Assembly (NCBI GenBank): GCA_035292785.1
Contig: DATDPK010000016.1
Coordinates: forward strand, 1-11,550
DNA: 11,550 bases
Direction of reading: 5' to 3'
Origin: CABMGU01 sp035292785
Lineage (GTDB): Archaea; Nanobdellota; Nanobdellia; Woesearchaeales; ARS49
Shown here: piece after piece, positions 1 through 6,273 of the stretch
Numbering within the stretch: position 1 is the stretch's first letter
Layout of the letters: each line of letters begins with the position of its first letter
The notes under the pieces: generated by a model
What the model saw: the letters and a program-made list of their open reading frames with translations, nothing else
Database searches by the model: none
What the model was told of the DNA's origin: nothing
Position numbers and translations under genes: made by a program

Positions 1-5
1 AAAGG

Positions 6-1151
6 TTACCACAACAAGAGCAATGTTGGTATTAACAAACAACCCATTGCATGACTTCTTGAGATATTCGTCAACGGAGCAATAAGGCCTATTGCAGATG
101 CAATAATGAAGATTAACACTCCAAGCCAGCCGGACAACAGATAACTCATCAACAACAAAAGTAACAAAACAAACGAGGAAATCCAGGAATAATTAACACT
201 TTCAACAAGCAAAGAGTAGCCTTTTGAGGCGTAAATTGCTATGATTGCTGAAATACCTGCGGCAAAGCAAGCTGTTGCAACCAGATAAAACAAAGAAGAC
301 TTTGAAAGAACACCAAGCAATTGCTCGATAACAACAACAGCGCCATTCCTTGCCTTGCCGATAACAAAAAAGGTCACCAAAGAAATCAAGACATCAACTG
401 TTCCTAATGCGCCTGTTAAAACAAGATAACGCAAAGACTTGATTTTCTTAACCTGCGCCAAAGCAGCAGCTTGGGAAGGACCAATGCCTGGAAATAAGGT
501 AACAATGCTGCCGGCCAAAACACCAGTTAATACTGAAAGAGCTAATGGAAGCTTCTTCATACGCAAAACATCGATATCAAACTGAAACGGAATTTCAGTC
601 TTGCTCAACAATGAAAAAATCAAGCCGCTACCTCCAAACAAACCAGAAAGAAGAGGAAATAAAGGGTCAACAGCGCTCTTCAAAGCAAGAATTCCAAGAA
701 GACCTGAAAAAATGAAAACAACAACCGCCCACCAGGAATCACGCGCTAAAAGAATCATAATAAAGATTAAAAGAAGCCAAAAAAGAACAGGACGAACCAA
801 AGCAAACAAAAAAGGAAAAACGACAATGAAAATTGGAATCAGCAATATTCCGCCAATAATGCCGAAAATACTGCCGATAACACAAAACTTCACTGCCTCA
901 ACTCCGCAGCCCTTTTTCAGCAAATGATGGCCTGGAAGCAAAGCCATAACATCTTCTGAAGCGCCAAGAAAGACTGTTGGAACAGCATCAATAATAGAAC
1001 GGGATATTGCAACAGCAACAAGAAAAATAGAGGAAAACCAGACGTCCAAGTTCAACCCTGCAACAATAATCGCTATCAAATTAGTGTGAAAACCAGGAAT
1101 TAAGCCAGCAATAATCCCTATCAAAGTGCCGAGCAACACTGCTTCAATCAT
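6..1151 (-). CDS. TctA/DUF112-family multi-spanning membrane permease
   Basis: Polytopic membrane protein of 381 residues, resembling the archaeal TctA-like (DUF112) permeases. The family is related to the large membrane subunit of tripartite tricarboxylate transporters, but the archaeal substrate is not established and no TctB or TctC partner is seen. About ten hydrophobic segments fill the chain. The family PG motif occurs once in each half, GLIPGFHTN at residues 16-24 and PGIGPSQAAA at 221-230, showing the internal duplication expected of TctA. A further conserved-looking stretch, LPGHHLLKKG, lies at 72-81. I chose the ATG at 1151, not the in-frame ATG at 1184: it gives an N-terminus typical of the family (MIEAVLLG), has GGTGG six bases upstream, and overlaps the preceding OB-fold gene by only 8 bases (ATGATTGA). 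The two genes are therefore probably translationally coupled. The stop codon is at 6-8, so the gene is complete. Family confident; transported molecule unknown. Confidence 0.85.
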   Translation of the reverse strand: MIEAVLLGTLIGIIAGLIPGFHTNLIAIIVAGLNLDVWFSSIFLVAVAISRSIIDAVPTVFLGASEDVMALLPGHHLLKKGCGVEAVKFCVIGSIFGIIGGILLIPIFIVVFPFLFALVRPVLFWLLLIFIMILLARDSWWAVVVFIFSGLLGILALKSAVDPLFPLLSGLFGGSGLIFSLLSKTEIPFQFDIDVLRMKKLPLALSVLTGVLAGSIVTLFPGIGPSQAAALAQVKKIKSLRYLVLTGALGTVDVLISLVTFFVIGKARNGAVVVIEQLLGVLSKSSLFYLVATACFAAGISAIIAIYASKGYSLLVESVNYSWISSFVLLLLLLMSYLLSGWLGVLIFIIASAIGLIAPLTNISRSHAMGCLLIPTLLLLW

Positions 1152-1428
1152 AAGAATCCACCACAAACTCAACTTTTCCCTCATATTGCTGCAGACGGCC
1201 TGTCAACGTATGTTTGCCTGGCTCAACATTAAAATCATCAAAAGAAACAACCATCATATTGTCAGGAACAAAATTAATGAAAGTAGCCTTTTCTTTTGTG
1301 TTGTAATAATTGACAACGCCTGTCAACTGCAAAGATTGAGGAGAAACATCAGGCTTAAGGAAGAATAACGCGATAATTCCAACTATTGAAAGGGTAAGTG
1401 AAATTGTCAATAAAATGTTGCGTTTCAC
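1144..1428 (-). CDS. Small membrane-anchored OB-fold (tRNA_anti-like) protein
   Basis: Protein of 94 residues. Residues 4-24 form one hydrophobic helix after MKRN, a signal anchor or uncleaved leader that would place the rest outside the membrane. Residues 33-94 read like a minimal OB fold: LQLTGVVNYY (strand 1), then KATFINFVPDN, MMVVSFDDF, HTLTGRLQQYEGKVEFVVDSY. The closing G-R-L-Q-x-Y-x-G-K-x-E-F pattern is typical of tRNA_anti/OB nucleic-acid-binding domains. The fold assignment is by pattern only, and OB folds also bind oligosaccharides and proteins. It is the first gene of a two-gene unit with the TctA-like permease, which it overlaps by 8 bases. The start is fixed by a TATA box about 26 bases upstream, implying a leaderless mRNA. 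An extracytoplasmic OB domain next to a permease suggests a ligand-binding accessory role (inference). Confidence 0.72.
   Translation of the reverse strand: MKRNILLTISLTLSIVGIIALFFLKPDVSPQSLQLTGVVNYYNTKEKATFINFVPDNMMVVSFDDFNVEPGKHTLTGRLQQYEGKVEFVVDSYD
1158..1162 (-). promoter_or_regulatory. Shine-Dalgarno-like site for the permease gene
   Basis: The minus strand reads GGTGG, then six bases, then ATG at 1151. GGTG can pair with the anti-Shine-Dalgarno end of archaeal 16S rRNA. The site lies inside the last codons of the upstream OB-fold gene. It supports initiation at 1151 rather than at the upstream in-frame ATG. Confidence 0.5.
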
Positions 1429-1450
1429 AAAAATAAAACTAATTTTACCC

Positions 1451-1458
1451 TTTATATG
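1451..1458 (-). promoter_or_regulatory. TATA box of the OB-fold/permease operon
   Basis: The minus strand reads CATATAAA, centred about 26 bases upstream of the ATG at 1428, so transcription should start at or next to the start codon (leaderless). It sits in a 14-base sequence (minus strand TATAAAGGGTAAAA, 1443-1456) that recurs exactly in the promoter of the phosphoesterase gene. Confidence 0.65.
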
Positions 1459-1471
1459 CGCATTGCAACAA

Positions 1472-1514
1472 AAACCGGATAGTTTACCAACGGTTTTGTA
1501 AAAATATCCGGTTT
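1472..1514. repeat. 10-bp inverted repeat between divergent promoters
   Basis: AAACCGGATA at 1472-1481 and TATCCGGTTT at 1505-1514 are perfect reverse complements separated by 23 bases. A third partial copy, CGGTTTT at 1491-1497, is the reverse complement of AAAACCG at 1471-1477. The element lies midway between the two divergent TATA boxes (1451-1458 and 1528-1537), a position suited to a regulator acting on both genes. No regulator gene is seen nearby. Confidence 0.6.
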
Positions 1515-1527
1515 AAACACCTAAAAG

Positions 1528-1537
1528 CATAAATATG
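1528..1537 (+). promoter_or_regulatory. TATA box of the nuclease gene
   Basis: CATAAATATG is centred about 25 bases before the ATG at 1558, the spacing expected for an archaeal promoter giving a leaderless mRNA. No Shine-Dalgarno motif precedes this ATG, which agrees with that reading. Confidence 0.6.
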
Positions 1538-1557
1538 ACGGCCCTTCTGATAATTTC

Positions 1558-2367
1558 ATGCAAAAAGGTGAACGAAAAGTACAGAGTCCAAGCTCGATAA
1601 AGACGTATAAACATTGCCCGCGCAAATACTATTATACCTACATAGAAAAGATAGAAGCAGCGCCAAACATACACCAAGTAAGAGGCAACATTGCACACTC
1701 TGCACTCGAACATTTCTTTGACGTTGATACAGAAGTAATATCGCTGGACAATTATGAAGCGCACTTGAAACTAATAATGCAACATTTGCTGCTAAAAGAA
1801 TGGCAGAATTACAAACCACAGCTGGACAAACTTGGGCTGACACAAGAAAAACAGATATTTTATTTTGAAGAAACACTGATGATGCTGTTCAATTGGACAG
1901 ACCTTTTCTGCAGCAAGATAGTAAAAAAACAGGGAACATTCCCAGAAAGGTTCAAACAATTGACTCCGACAAGAGAATTAATGTTTATCTCTGAAAAATA
2001 TCACGCAAAAGGCATAATTGACGCAATTGAACATAACGGAGACGGCACAGTCAGATTGATGGACTACAAAACATCAAGCTCACAGAACCTGAACGAGCAT
2101 TTGCTACAACTGGCAATATATTCCCTGCTTTACTTCGACAAACACGGACAACTGCCAAAACAAGTCGGAGTATATTTCCTGAAAGGACAGGAAACAACAA
2201 TGGACGTGGATGAAGCACTGCTTGAAATGGCGCGAAAAGAAATTGAAAGCATACACAAGTGCACAACAAGCAAGGACATCAAAGATTATACACGAAGCCC
2301 AGGACCATTATGCAAGTGGTCAACAGGACAATGCGAATATTACAACATCTGCAAACCGTTTGGTTAG
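1558..2367 (+). CDS. PD-(D/E)XK nuclease, RecB/Cas4-like, probable Fe-S cluster
   Basis: Protein of 269 residues of the RecB-type PD-(D/E)XK nuclease superfamily (PDDEXK_1). Visible motifs in order: SPSSIKTYKHCPRKYYY (10-26, the N-terminal motif with C20); RGNIAHSALEHFF with H47; GIIDAIE with catalytic D155; the core LMDYKTS with D169 and K171; and QLAIYSLLYF with Q184 and Y188 (QxxxY helix). Three further cysteines, C252, C259 and C265, close the protein and with C20 could hold a 4Fe-4S cluster as in Cas4, AddB and Dna2. The spacing C-x6-C-x5-C is slightly wider than the usual C-x2-C-x5-C, so the cluster is likely but unproven. The chain is longer than typical Cas4 (about 180-200 residues), and no cas gene or CRISPR array is in the window, so a general DNA repair or end-processing exonuclease is the better reading. 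It is monocistronic with its own TATA box, divergent from the OB-fold/permease operon. Confidence 0.85.
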   Translation: MQKGERKVQSPSSIKTYKHCPRKYYYTYIEKIEAAPNIHQVRGNIAHSALEHFFDVDTEVISLDNYEAHLKLIMQHLLLKEWQNYKPQLDKLGLTQEKQIFYFEETLMMLFNWTDLFCSKIVKKQGTFPERFKQLTPTRELMFISEKYHAKGIIDAIEHNGDGTVRLMDYKTSSSQNLNEHLLQLAIYSLLYFDKHGQLPKQVGVYFLKGQETTMDVDEALLEMARKEIESIHKCTTSKDIKDYTRSPGPLCKWSTGQCEYYNICKPFG

Positions 2368-2374
2368 CAAGCTT

Positions 2375-2382
2375 TTTATAAT
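2375..2382 (+). promoter_or_regulatory. TATA box of the 191-residue membrane protein gene
   Basis: TTTATAAT lies about 25 bases upstream of the ATG at 2403 and begins only 8 bases after the nuclease stop codon. The T-run at 2373-2377 may also help terminate the nuclease transcript. The spacing again implies leaderless translation. Confidence 0.55.
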
Positions 2383-2402
2383 GAACAAAACTTAAAAGAA
2401 AT

Positions 2403-2978
2403 ATGGCATTAAAAGAGGTAATACAGTTTCTTGTGGATCTGGGGCTAATTGACGTTGTGCTCCCGTTTATTCTTGTATTCGTAATCGTATTTGGAATGCT
2501 GCAAAGCACAAAAGTACTCGGCGAAGAAAAGGGGAAGCCGAAAAGAAAACAGAACTTAATGATAGCATTTGTGTTTGGCTTTCTTGCAGTGCTTGCGACA
2601 AGCCAGCTCAAAGTTGTCAATATTTTGCTGTCATATATTGTTCTTCTATTGATAATCGGACTGCTGATGGCAATGATATTCGGATTAGTAGGAGCGAAAA
2701 TGGGAAGCACGAACAAATTCGCAATAGGGATTATTGGAATATTATTTGTCATAGGCGTACTTTATGCATTTGCACAAGCAGGAATAATCGACCAGCAAAG
2801 AGTCAACCAATTGTTCTGGCCGATAATTTTGATTGGCGCGATAATAGCGGTTGTGTTTTTCATGCTGAGGAAAGAGGAGACTGGAAGAAGGCCTCCGCAA
2901 CAGCAGCAAAGAGCAAGGCCGGCAGCTGAAATAGGACCAGAACAATTAGAGAGAGAAGGCGTTATTTGGAGAGGTTAA
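2403..2978 (+). CDS. Polytopic membrane protein of unknown function
   Basis: Protein of 191 residues that I do not recognise by family. Hydrophobic segments are at roughly 14-33, 52-68, 71-95, 106-125 and 137-156, giving four or five membrane spans. A basic loop (GEEKGKPKRKQN, 40-51) separates the first two. The C-terminal tail (157-191) is hydrophilic, rich in arginine, proline and glutamine (RRPPQQQQRARP), and ends in an acidic stretch, so it is probably a disordered cytoplasmic tail. The order and spacing of the spans resemble the N-terminal membrane part of the 629-residue protein at 8698-10587: first span ending VFG, a basic loop, N-x-x-IAF/LAF in the second span, and an LFWPI/IFWIA span near the end. 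The TAA stop shares the palindrome TTAA with the stop of the opposing phosphoesterase gene. No enzymatic motif is visible. Confidence 0.75.
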   Translation: MALKEVIQFLVDLGLIDVVLPFILVFVIVFGMLQSTKVLGEEKGKPKRKQNLMIAFVFGFLAVLATSQLKVVNILLSYIVLLLIIGLLMAMIFGLVGAKMGSTNKFAIGIIGILFVIGVLYAFAQAGIIDQQRVNQLFWPIILIGAIIAVVFFMLRKEETGRRPPQQQQRARPAAEIGPEQLEREGVIWRG

Positions 2979-3961
2979 GCAGCAAGAGAGTCATCATGTG
3001 AATGCTTTCCTGCCGGAACACGATACATCTGAATTTTCTTCACTTCATTACCCTGTCTCCATACTTTTGCAACGTGCTTTGTTCCAGGGCGAATTACTAG
3101 AACTTTTGTTTTTGGGTCGCGGTAGATTAGGCCTTCGTGAATATGCCCTTCATAGCAGACAAAACCTTTTTCCTCACCAAGCTTTGTAATGCCAAGACCG
3201 GTCTTGTATTTTGAACGCCTGTCCTGATGCGCAGTTCCCCAATTACCTCCGCTGTGAGTGACCATCAAATTAATAGGAACGTCGTGCCATTCCTGATACA
3301 ATTGACTCTGTGAAATATCATTATAATCATCGTCAACAATTGGAACATACTTCAAGTTAGGGCCGTTGAACATTGGATTGGTTTCGCCAACCTCTTCACG
3401 GCAGACAAAAGCGCCAACAATGCCTTTTTCCTGAAGACTCTGGGAATAAACAAGCCAGTCAATGCTTGGAACGTGGTCTTTGATGAAGATTGTATCGTGA
3501 TTGCCAGGAACACCGTGCAACTCAACGTGCTTGTGTTTTTCCTTGATTTTTTTAGCCAGTTCTTCGTGCTTTGCATAATCGATTCCAGACTCTTTTTGGA
3601 AGACAGCAGCTTCAATACCCTCAAGAGCTTTGACGCCCGCATTATATTTCTGGACAACGGCCTTTTCCGCTTCAGACAGCTGTCCGCCCTGCATAGCCAC
3701 AACAAACTGGTCAGGCGAGCCAAACTTTTCAATAATACGCGCAAGCTTCTTTTGTGCAGCCTCAAAATTGACATACAAGGCAGCCATATTTGGAGGTACA
3801 AGACTCTTGATTTTCTCGAAATCAATTCTGTTACGAAGATCTCCTACAAAGAAAACACGTTTGGTATCAGGGTCTATAATCATACCAAGGCGCTGATAAA
3901 TCTGCCAATTATTGTGAATATCCGGCACTACAATTTCCTGAACAAGTTCTTCTAATGGCAT
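2975..3961 (-). CDS. Calcineurin-like metallophosphoesterase
   Basis: Protein of 328 residues with the full set of metallophosphoesterase metal ligands: PDIH (D14, H16), VGDLRNR (D41), GNHD (N154, H155), VTHSGG (H236) and GHIH (H273, H275). This is the two-metal site of phosphatases and phosphodiesterases of the calcineurin/Mre11 superfamily. Between the GD and GNHD motifs lies a long insert (about 60-145), mostly charged and probably helical, much longer than in minimal members; it may be a cap or dimerisation element. No signal peptide or membrane segment is present, so it is probably cytoplasmic. The substrate cannot be read from the sequence; the start PDIHNNW resembles protein-phosphatase and Ap4A-hydrolase-like members. 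The gene is divergent from lonB and converges on the 191-residue membrane protein gene with a 4-base overlap of stop codons. AGGGG ends four bases before the ATG and may aid initiation. Confidence 0.88.
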   Translation of the reverse strand: MPLEELVQEIVVPDIHNNWQIYQRLGMIIDPDTKRVFFVGDLRNRIDFEKIKSLVPPNMAALYVNFEAAQKKLARIIEKFGSPDQFVVAMQGGQLSEAEKAVVQKYNAGVKALEGIEAAVFQKESGIDYAKHEELAKKIKEKHKHVELHGVPGNHDTIFIKDHVPSIDWLVYSQSLQEKGIVGAFVCREEVGETNPMFNGPNLKYVPIVDDDYNDISQSQLYQEWHDVPINLMVTHSGGNWGTAHQDRRSKYKTGLGITKLGEEKGFVCYEGHIHEGLIYRDPKTKVLVIRPGTKHVAKVWRQGNEVKKIQMYRVPAGKHSHDDSLAA

Positions 3962-3986
3962 ATTGCCCCTTTTAGAAATCAGATGG

Positions 3987-4035
3987 TTTTACCCTTTATA
4001 AATCTTCCTATTTTCACTACTGAACAAGGGTAAAA
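3987..4035. repeat. 10-bp inverted repeat in the phosphoesterase/lonB divergent promoter
   Basis: TTTTACCCTT at 3987-3996 and AAGGGTAAAA at 4026-4035 are perfect reverse complements 29 bases apart. The left arm lies just downstream of the phosphoesterase TATA box, and the right arm is upstream of the lonB TATA box. The left arm belongs to the 14-base sequence TTTTACCCTTTATA that is also found at 1443-1456. It may be a shared operator or an extended core-promoter motif. Confidence 0.5.
3995..4003 (-). promoter_or_regulatory. TATA box of the phosphoesterase gene
   Basis: The minus strand reads ATTTATAAA, centred about 38 bases before the ATG at 3961, giving a predicted short leader of about 10 bases that holds the purine run AAAAGGGG. 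Unlike most genes here, this one is therefore probably not strictly leaderless. The box overlaps the 14-base sequence shared with the OB-fold operon promoter. Confidence 0.55.
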
Positions 4036-4060
4036 AAATAGGCAGACTTATTAATCACAA

Positions 4061-4070
4061 TATTTATAAA
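4061..4070 (+). promoter_or_regulatory. TATA box of lonB
   Basis: TATTTATAAA is centred about 34 bases before the ATG at 4100. The predicted transcript would carry a very short leader of about 8 bases containing AGGGGAAA. The purine run resembles the one before the divergent phosphoesterase gene. Confidence 0.6.
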
Positions 4071-4099
4071 GCTCTACACAGGCAAATTCATAGGGGAAA

Positions 4100-5956
4100 A
4101 TGGCCAAAGAACTTAACTTCAAAACAACAGCAGAGATAAAAGTCCCAGACAGGATTATAGACCAGGTTATTGGACAGAACGACGCCTGTGAAGTAATCCA
4201 AAAAGCAGCAAGGCAGAGAAGACACGTTCTACTGATAGGCGAGCCGGGAACAGGAAAAAGCATGCTGGGAATGGCACTTGCAGATTTGCTCCCAAAAGAA
4301 AAACTCGTTGACATACTTGCATTCTTCAACCCGAATGATGAGAATCAACCATTAATCAGAACAGTCCCAGCAGGAAAAGGAAGAGAACTTGTAGCAAAAG
4401 CAAGAGTGCAAAATATGGGATTCTTCAAAATACAGAACATTGTAATGATAGCGCTTCTAATTGCATCAATGATAATGCCGTGGTGGGCAAGAAAACACTA
4501 CAACAGCGACCTGATGTTTGCAGCATTCTTCATAGGCGGAATGATATTTTTGGGAGCATTTGTATTATTCATGAGCATGGGCAGAAGAGCGTTCGGAACA
4601 AAAATAGAAGCGCCGAAGATTATCGTAGACAATTACGGAAAAAAACAAGCACCATTCTGGGACGCAACAGGAGCGCACGCAGGAGCATTGCTTGGAGATG
4701 TACTGCACGACCCACTGCAATCAGGAGGTCTTGGAACACCAGCACACGAAAGAGTTGTTGCAGGACTAATCCACAAAGCAAACATGGGAGTGTTGTTTGT
4801 AGACGAAATAGCAACACTCGACCCAATGACACAGCAAGAATTGCTCACTTCACTGCAGGAAGGAAAATATTCAATCACAGGACAAAGCGAAAGAAGCGCA
4901 GGAGCAATGGTAAGAACAGAACAAGTGCCGTGCAGCTTCATTCTTATAGCAGCAGGAAACATGGAAACAGTACGGCATATGCACCCGGCATTGAGAAGCA
5001 GAATAAGAGGATACGGATATGAAGTATTCATGAAAGATACAATACCGGACAATCCAGAAAACAGGGAGAGAATAGCAAGATTTGTAGCACAAGAAGTAAT
5101 ACGCGACAAAAAAATACCGCACTTCAACAGAGAAGCAATACTTACTGTTATCGACGAAGCAAGAAGACTTGCAAACAGAAAAGGACACTTGACGCTTCGC
5201 TTAAGAGAACTTGGCGGACTAATAAGAGCAGCAGGAGACATATCCCTCGAGCAGAATTCAAAAGTTGTGACAAAAGAACATTTTATTGCTGGCAAAAAAA
5301 TAGCAAGGCCACTTGAACAACAAATAGCAGAGAAGTTTATTGAGAGAAAGAGAGAATACGAAGTTATAGTCACAGAAGGAGAACAAGTAGGAAGAGTAAA
5401 CGGACTTGCAGTAATCGGAGGCGGAGATACATTCTCAGGAATTATTTTACCAATAGAAGCAGCAGTAGGACCGTGGGGCAAAGAAAAAGAAATCATAGCA
5501 ACAGGAAAATTAGGCGAAATAGCAAAAGAAGCAATCAAAAACGTAACCCCAATAGTCAAACAATACTTTGGAACAGACATAAAAGACTATGACATTTACG
5601 TGCAATTCTTACAGACATACGAAGGAGTAGAAGGAGACAGCGCAAGCATAGCGGTTGCTGTAGCAATAATTAGCGCCTTGCAAAAACTGCCAGTAAGACA
5701 AGACACAGCAATGACAGGAAGCTTAAGCGTAAGAGGAGAAACACTGCCAGTAGGCGGGGTAAGCGCAAAAGTGGAAGCAGCAATAGAAGCAGGCATTAAA
5801 AGAATAATACTGCCAAAATCCAATTTACAGGACATTATTTTAGATAAGGCAAAGCTTGCAAAAGTCCAAATAATACCAGTAGAGAATTTAAACGAAGTTC
5901 TAAAGGAAGCATTAAACTGGAAAGGCAAGGAAAACATACTCAAAAATATAGGATAA
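4100..5956 (+). CDS. lonB: Membrane-anchored archaeal Lon protease (LonB)
   Basis: ATP-dependent serine protease of 618 residues that degrades misfolded and short-lived proteins at the inner face of the membrane. The AAA+ domain has Walker A GEPGTGKS (47-54), Walker B VLFVDE (231-236), sensor-1 N287 in AAGN, and arginines at 299-303. Between Walker A and B are two hydrophobic segments (about 113-129 and 138-158), the membrane anchor that defines archaeal LonB as against soluble bacterial LonA. The C-terminal protease domain (about 415-605) carries the Ser-Lys dyad: S514 in EGDSAS and K557 in GGVSAKVEA. There is no LonA-type N-terminal substrate-binding domain, as expected. Length and layout match the family, and all key residues are present. 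It has its own promoter, is divergent from the phosphoesterase gene, and is followed by the zinc-ribbon gene, which has a separate promoter. Confidence 0.97.
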   Translation: MAKELNFKTTAEIKVPDRIIDQVIGQNDACEVIQKAARQRRHVLLIGEPGTGKSMLGMALADLLPKEKLVDILAFFNPNDENQPLIRTVPAGKGRELVAKARVQNMGFFKIQNIVMIALLIASMIMPWWARKHYNSDLMFAAFFIGGMIFLGAFVLFMSMGRRAFGTKIEAPKIIVDNYGKKQAPFWDATGAHAGALLGDVLHDPLQSGGLGTPAHERVVAGLIHKANMGVLFVDEIATLDPMTQQELLTSLQEGKYSITGQSERSAGAMVRTEQVPCSFILIAAGNMETVRHMHPALRSRIRGYGYEVFMKDTIPDNPENRERIARFVAQEVIRDKKIPHFNREAILTVIDEARRLANRKGHLTLRLRELGGLIRAAGDISLEQNSKVVTKEHFIAGKKIARPLEQQIAEKFIERKREYEVIVTEGEQVGRVNGLAVIGGGDTFSGIILPIEAAVGPWGKEKEIIATGKLGEIAKEAIKNVTPIVKQYFGTDIKDYDIYVQFLQTYEGVEGDSASIAVAVAIISALQKLPVRQDTAMTGSLSVRGETLPVGGVSAKVEAAIEAGIKRIILPKSNLQDIILDKAKLAKVQIIPVENLNEVLKEALNWKGKENILKNIG

Positions 5957-5983
5957 ATGTGTCTTTTACAAGTGAAAAACAAG

Positions 5984-5992
5984 TTTTATATA
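5984..5992 (+). promoter_or_regulatory. TATA box of the zinc-ribbon gene
   Basis: TTTTATATA is centred about 28 bases before the ATG at 6016. It lies inside the longer reading frame that would begin with GTG at 5959, so the position of the box argues that translation starts at 6016 on a leaderless mRNA. Confidence 0.6.
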
Positions 5993-6015
5993 CCTGTGCC
6001 GAGAGCCAGAAAAAT

Positions 6016-6237
6016 ATGCCAGACATTCGAAAAATAACAGAATGCCCTGACTGCGCGAGCTCTAATATAGTACATAACCTGAGCAGGGAACAAATAATCT
6101 GCAGAGAATGCGGCCTGATATACGAACCATTAACGCCTGCAGAAGAAACAAGATTCGAGCAAGCGCACGGCTTGATAACAACACCTGCAAAAAAAGCAGC
6201 CAAGCCGAAAGCCAAGGCAAAACGAAAGAAAAAGTAA
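6016..6237 (+). CDS. Stand-alone TFIIB-type zinc ribbon with lysine-rich tail
   Basis: Protein of 73 residues. CPDC (C10, C13) and CREC (C29, C32) form a Cys4 zinc ribbon. The surrounding pattern CPDCASSNIVHN...EQIICRECGLIYE is that of the N-terminal ribbon of transcription factor B, which contacts RNA polymerase. The B-reader/linker and both cyclin folds of a full TFB (about 300 residues) are absent. Instead the chain ends in a lysine/alanine-rich tail (59-73), suited to nucleic-acid binding. It could be a small transcription factor or polymerase-binding modulator, or a ribosome- or RNA-associated ribbon; sequence alone does not decide. The frame is open upstream to a GTG at 5959, but the TATA position makes the ATG at 6016 the better start. 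It converges on the Kae1 gene, leaving 36 bases between the stop codons. Confidence 0.8.
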   Translation: MPDIRKITECPDCASSNIVHNLSREQIICRECGLIYEPLTPAEETRFEQAHGLITTPAKKAAKPKAKAKRKKK

Positions 6238-6249
6238 AAAGACAAAAAA
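6229..6249 (-). terminator. U-rich terminator downstream of kae1
   Basis: On the minus strand, about 25 bases past the Kae1 stop codon, the sequence runs TTTTTTGTCTTTTTAC, followed by more T-rich sequence. Archaeal RNA polymerase stops at such T-runs without needing a hairpin. The runs overlap the lysine codons that end the convergent zinc-ribbon gene. Confidence 0.45.
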
Positions 6250-6273
6250 GACAGTTTCTAAGACATACCTCTC

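Noticed and set aside
1152..1184. Upstream ATG at 1184 as start of the permease
   Set aside because: It would overlap the OB-fold gene by 41 bases and adds 11 residues atypical for the family; the ATG at 1151 has a Shine-Dalgarno-like site and a short coupling overlap.
1558..2367. Reading the nuclease as a CRISPR Cas4
   Set aside because: No repeat-spacer array and no other cas gene are in the window, the protein is longer than usual Cas4, and the cysteine spacing differs slightly. A general RecB-like nuclease is safer.
2975..2978. Shared TTAA palindrome forming both stop codons of convergent genes
   Set aside because: Real, but a 4-base convergent overlap of this kind is common in compact archaeal genomes and needs no special explanation.
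4633..5580. Open frame of 315 codons on the minus strand opposite lonB
   Set aside because: It lies wholly within the confirmed lonB gene, the translation is serine/cysteine/proline-rich without domain patterns, and no promoter or ribosome site precedes it. It is a codon-bias shadow.
5959..6015. N-terminal extension of the zinc-ribbon gene from a GTG at 5959
   Set aside because: The TATA box at 5984-5992 lies inside the extension and is spaced for a leaderless start at 6016; the extra residues lack ribbon-like features.
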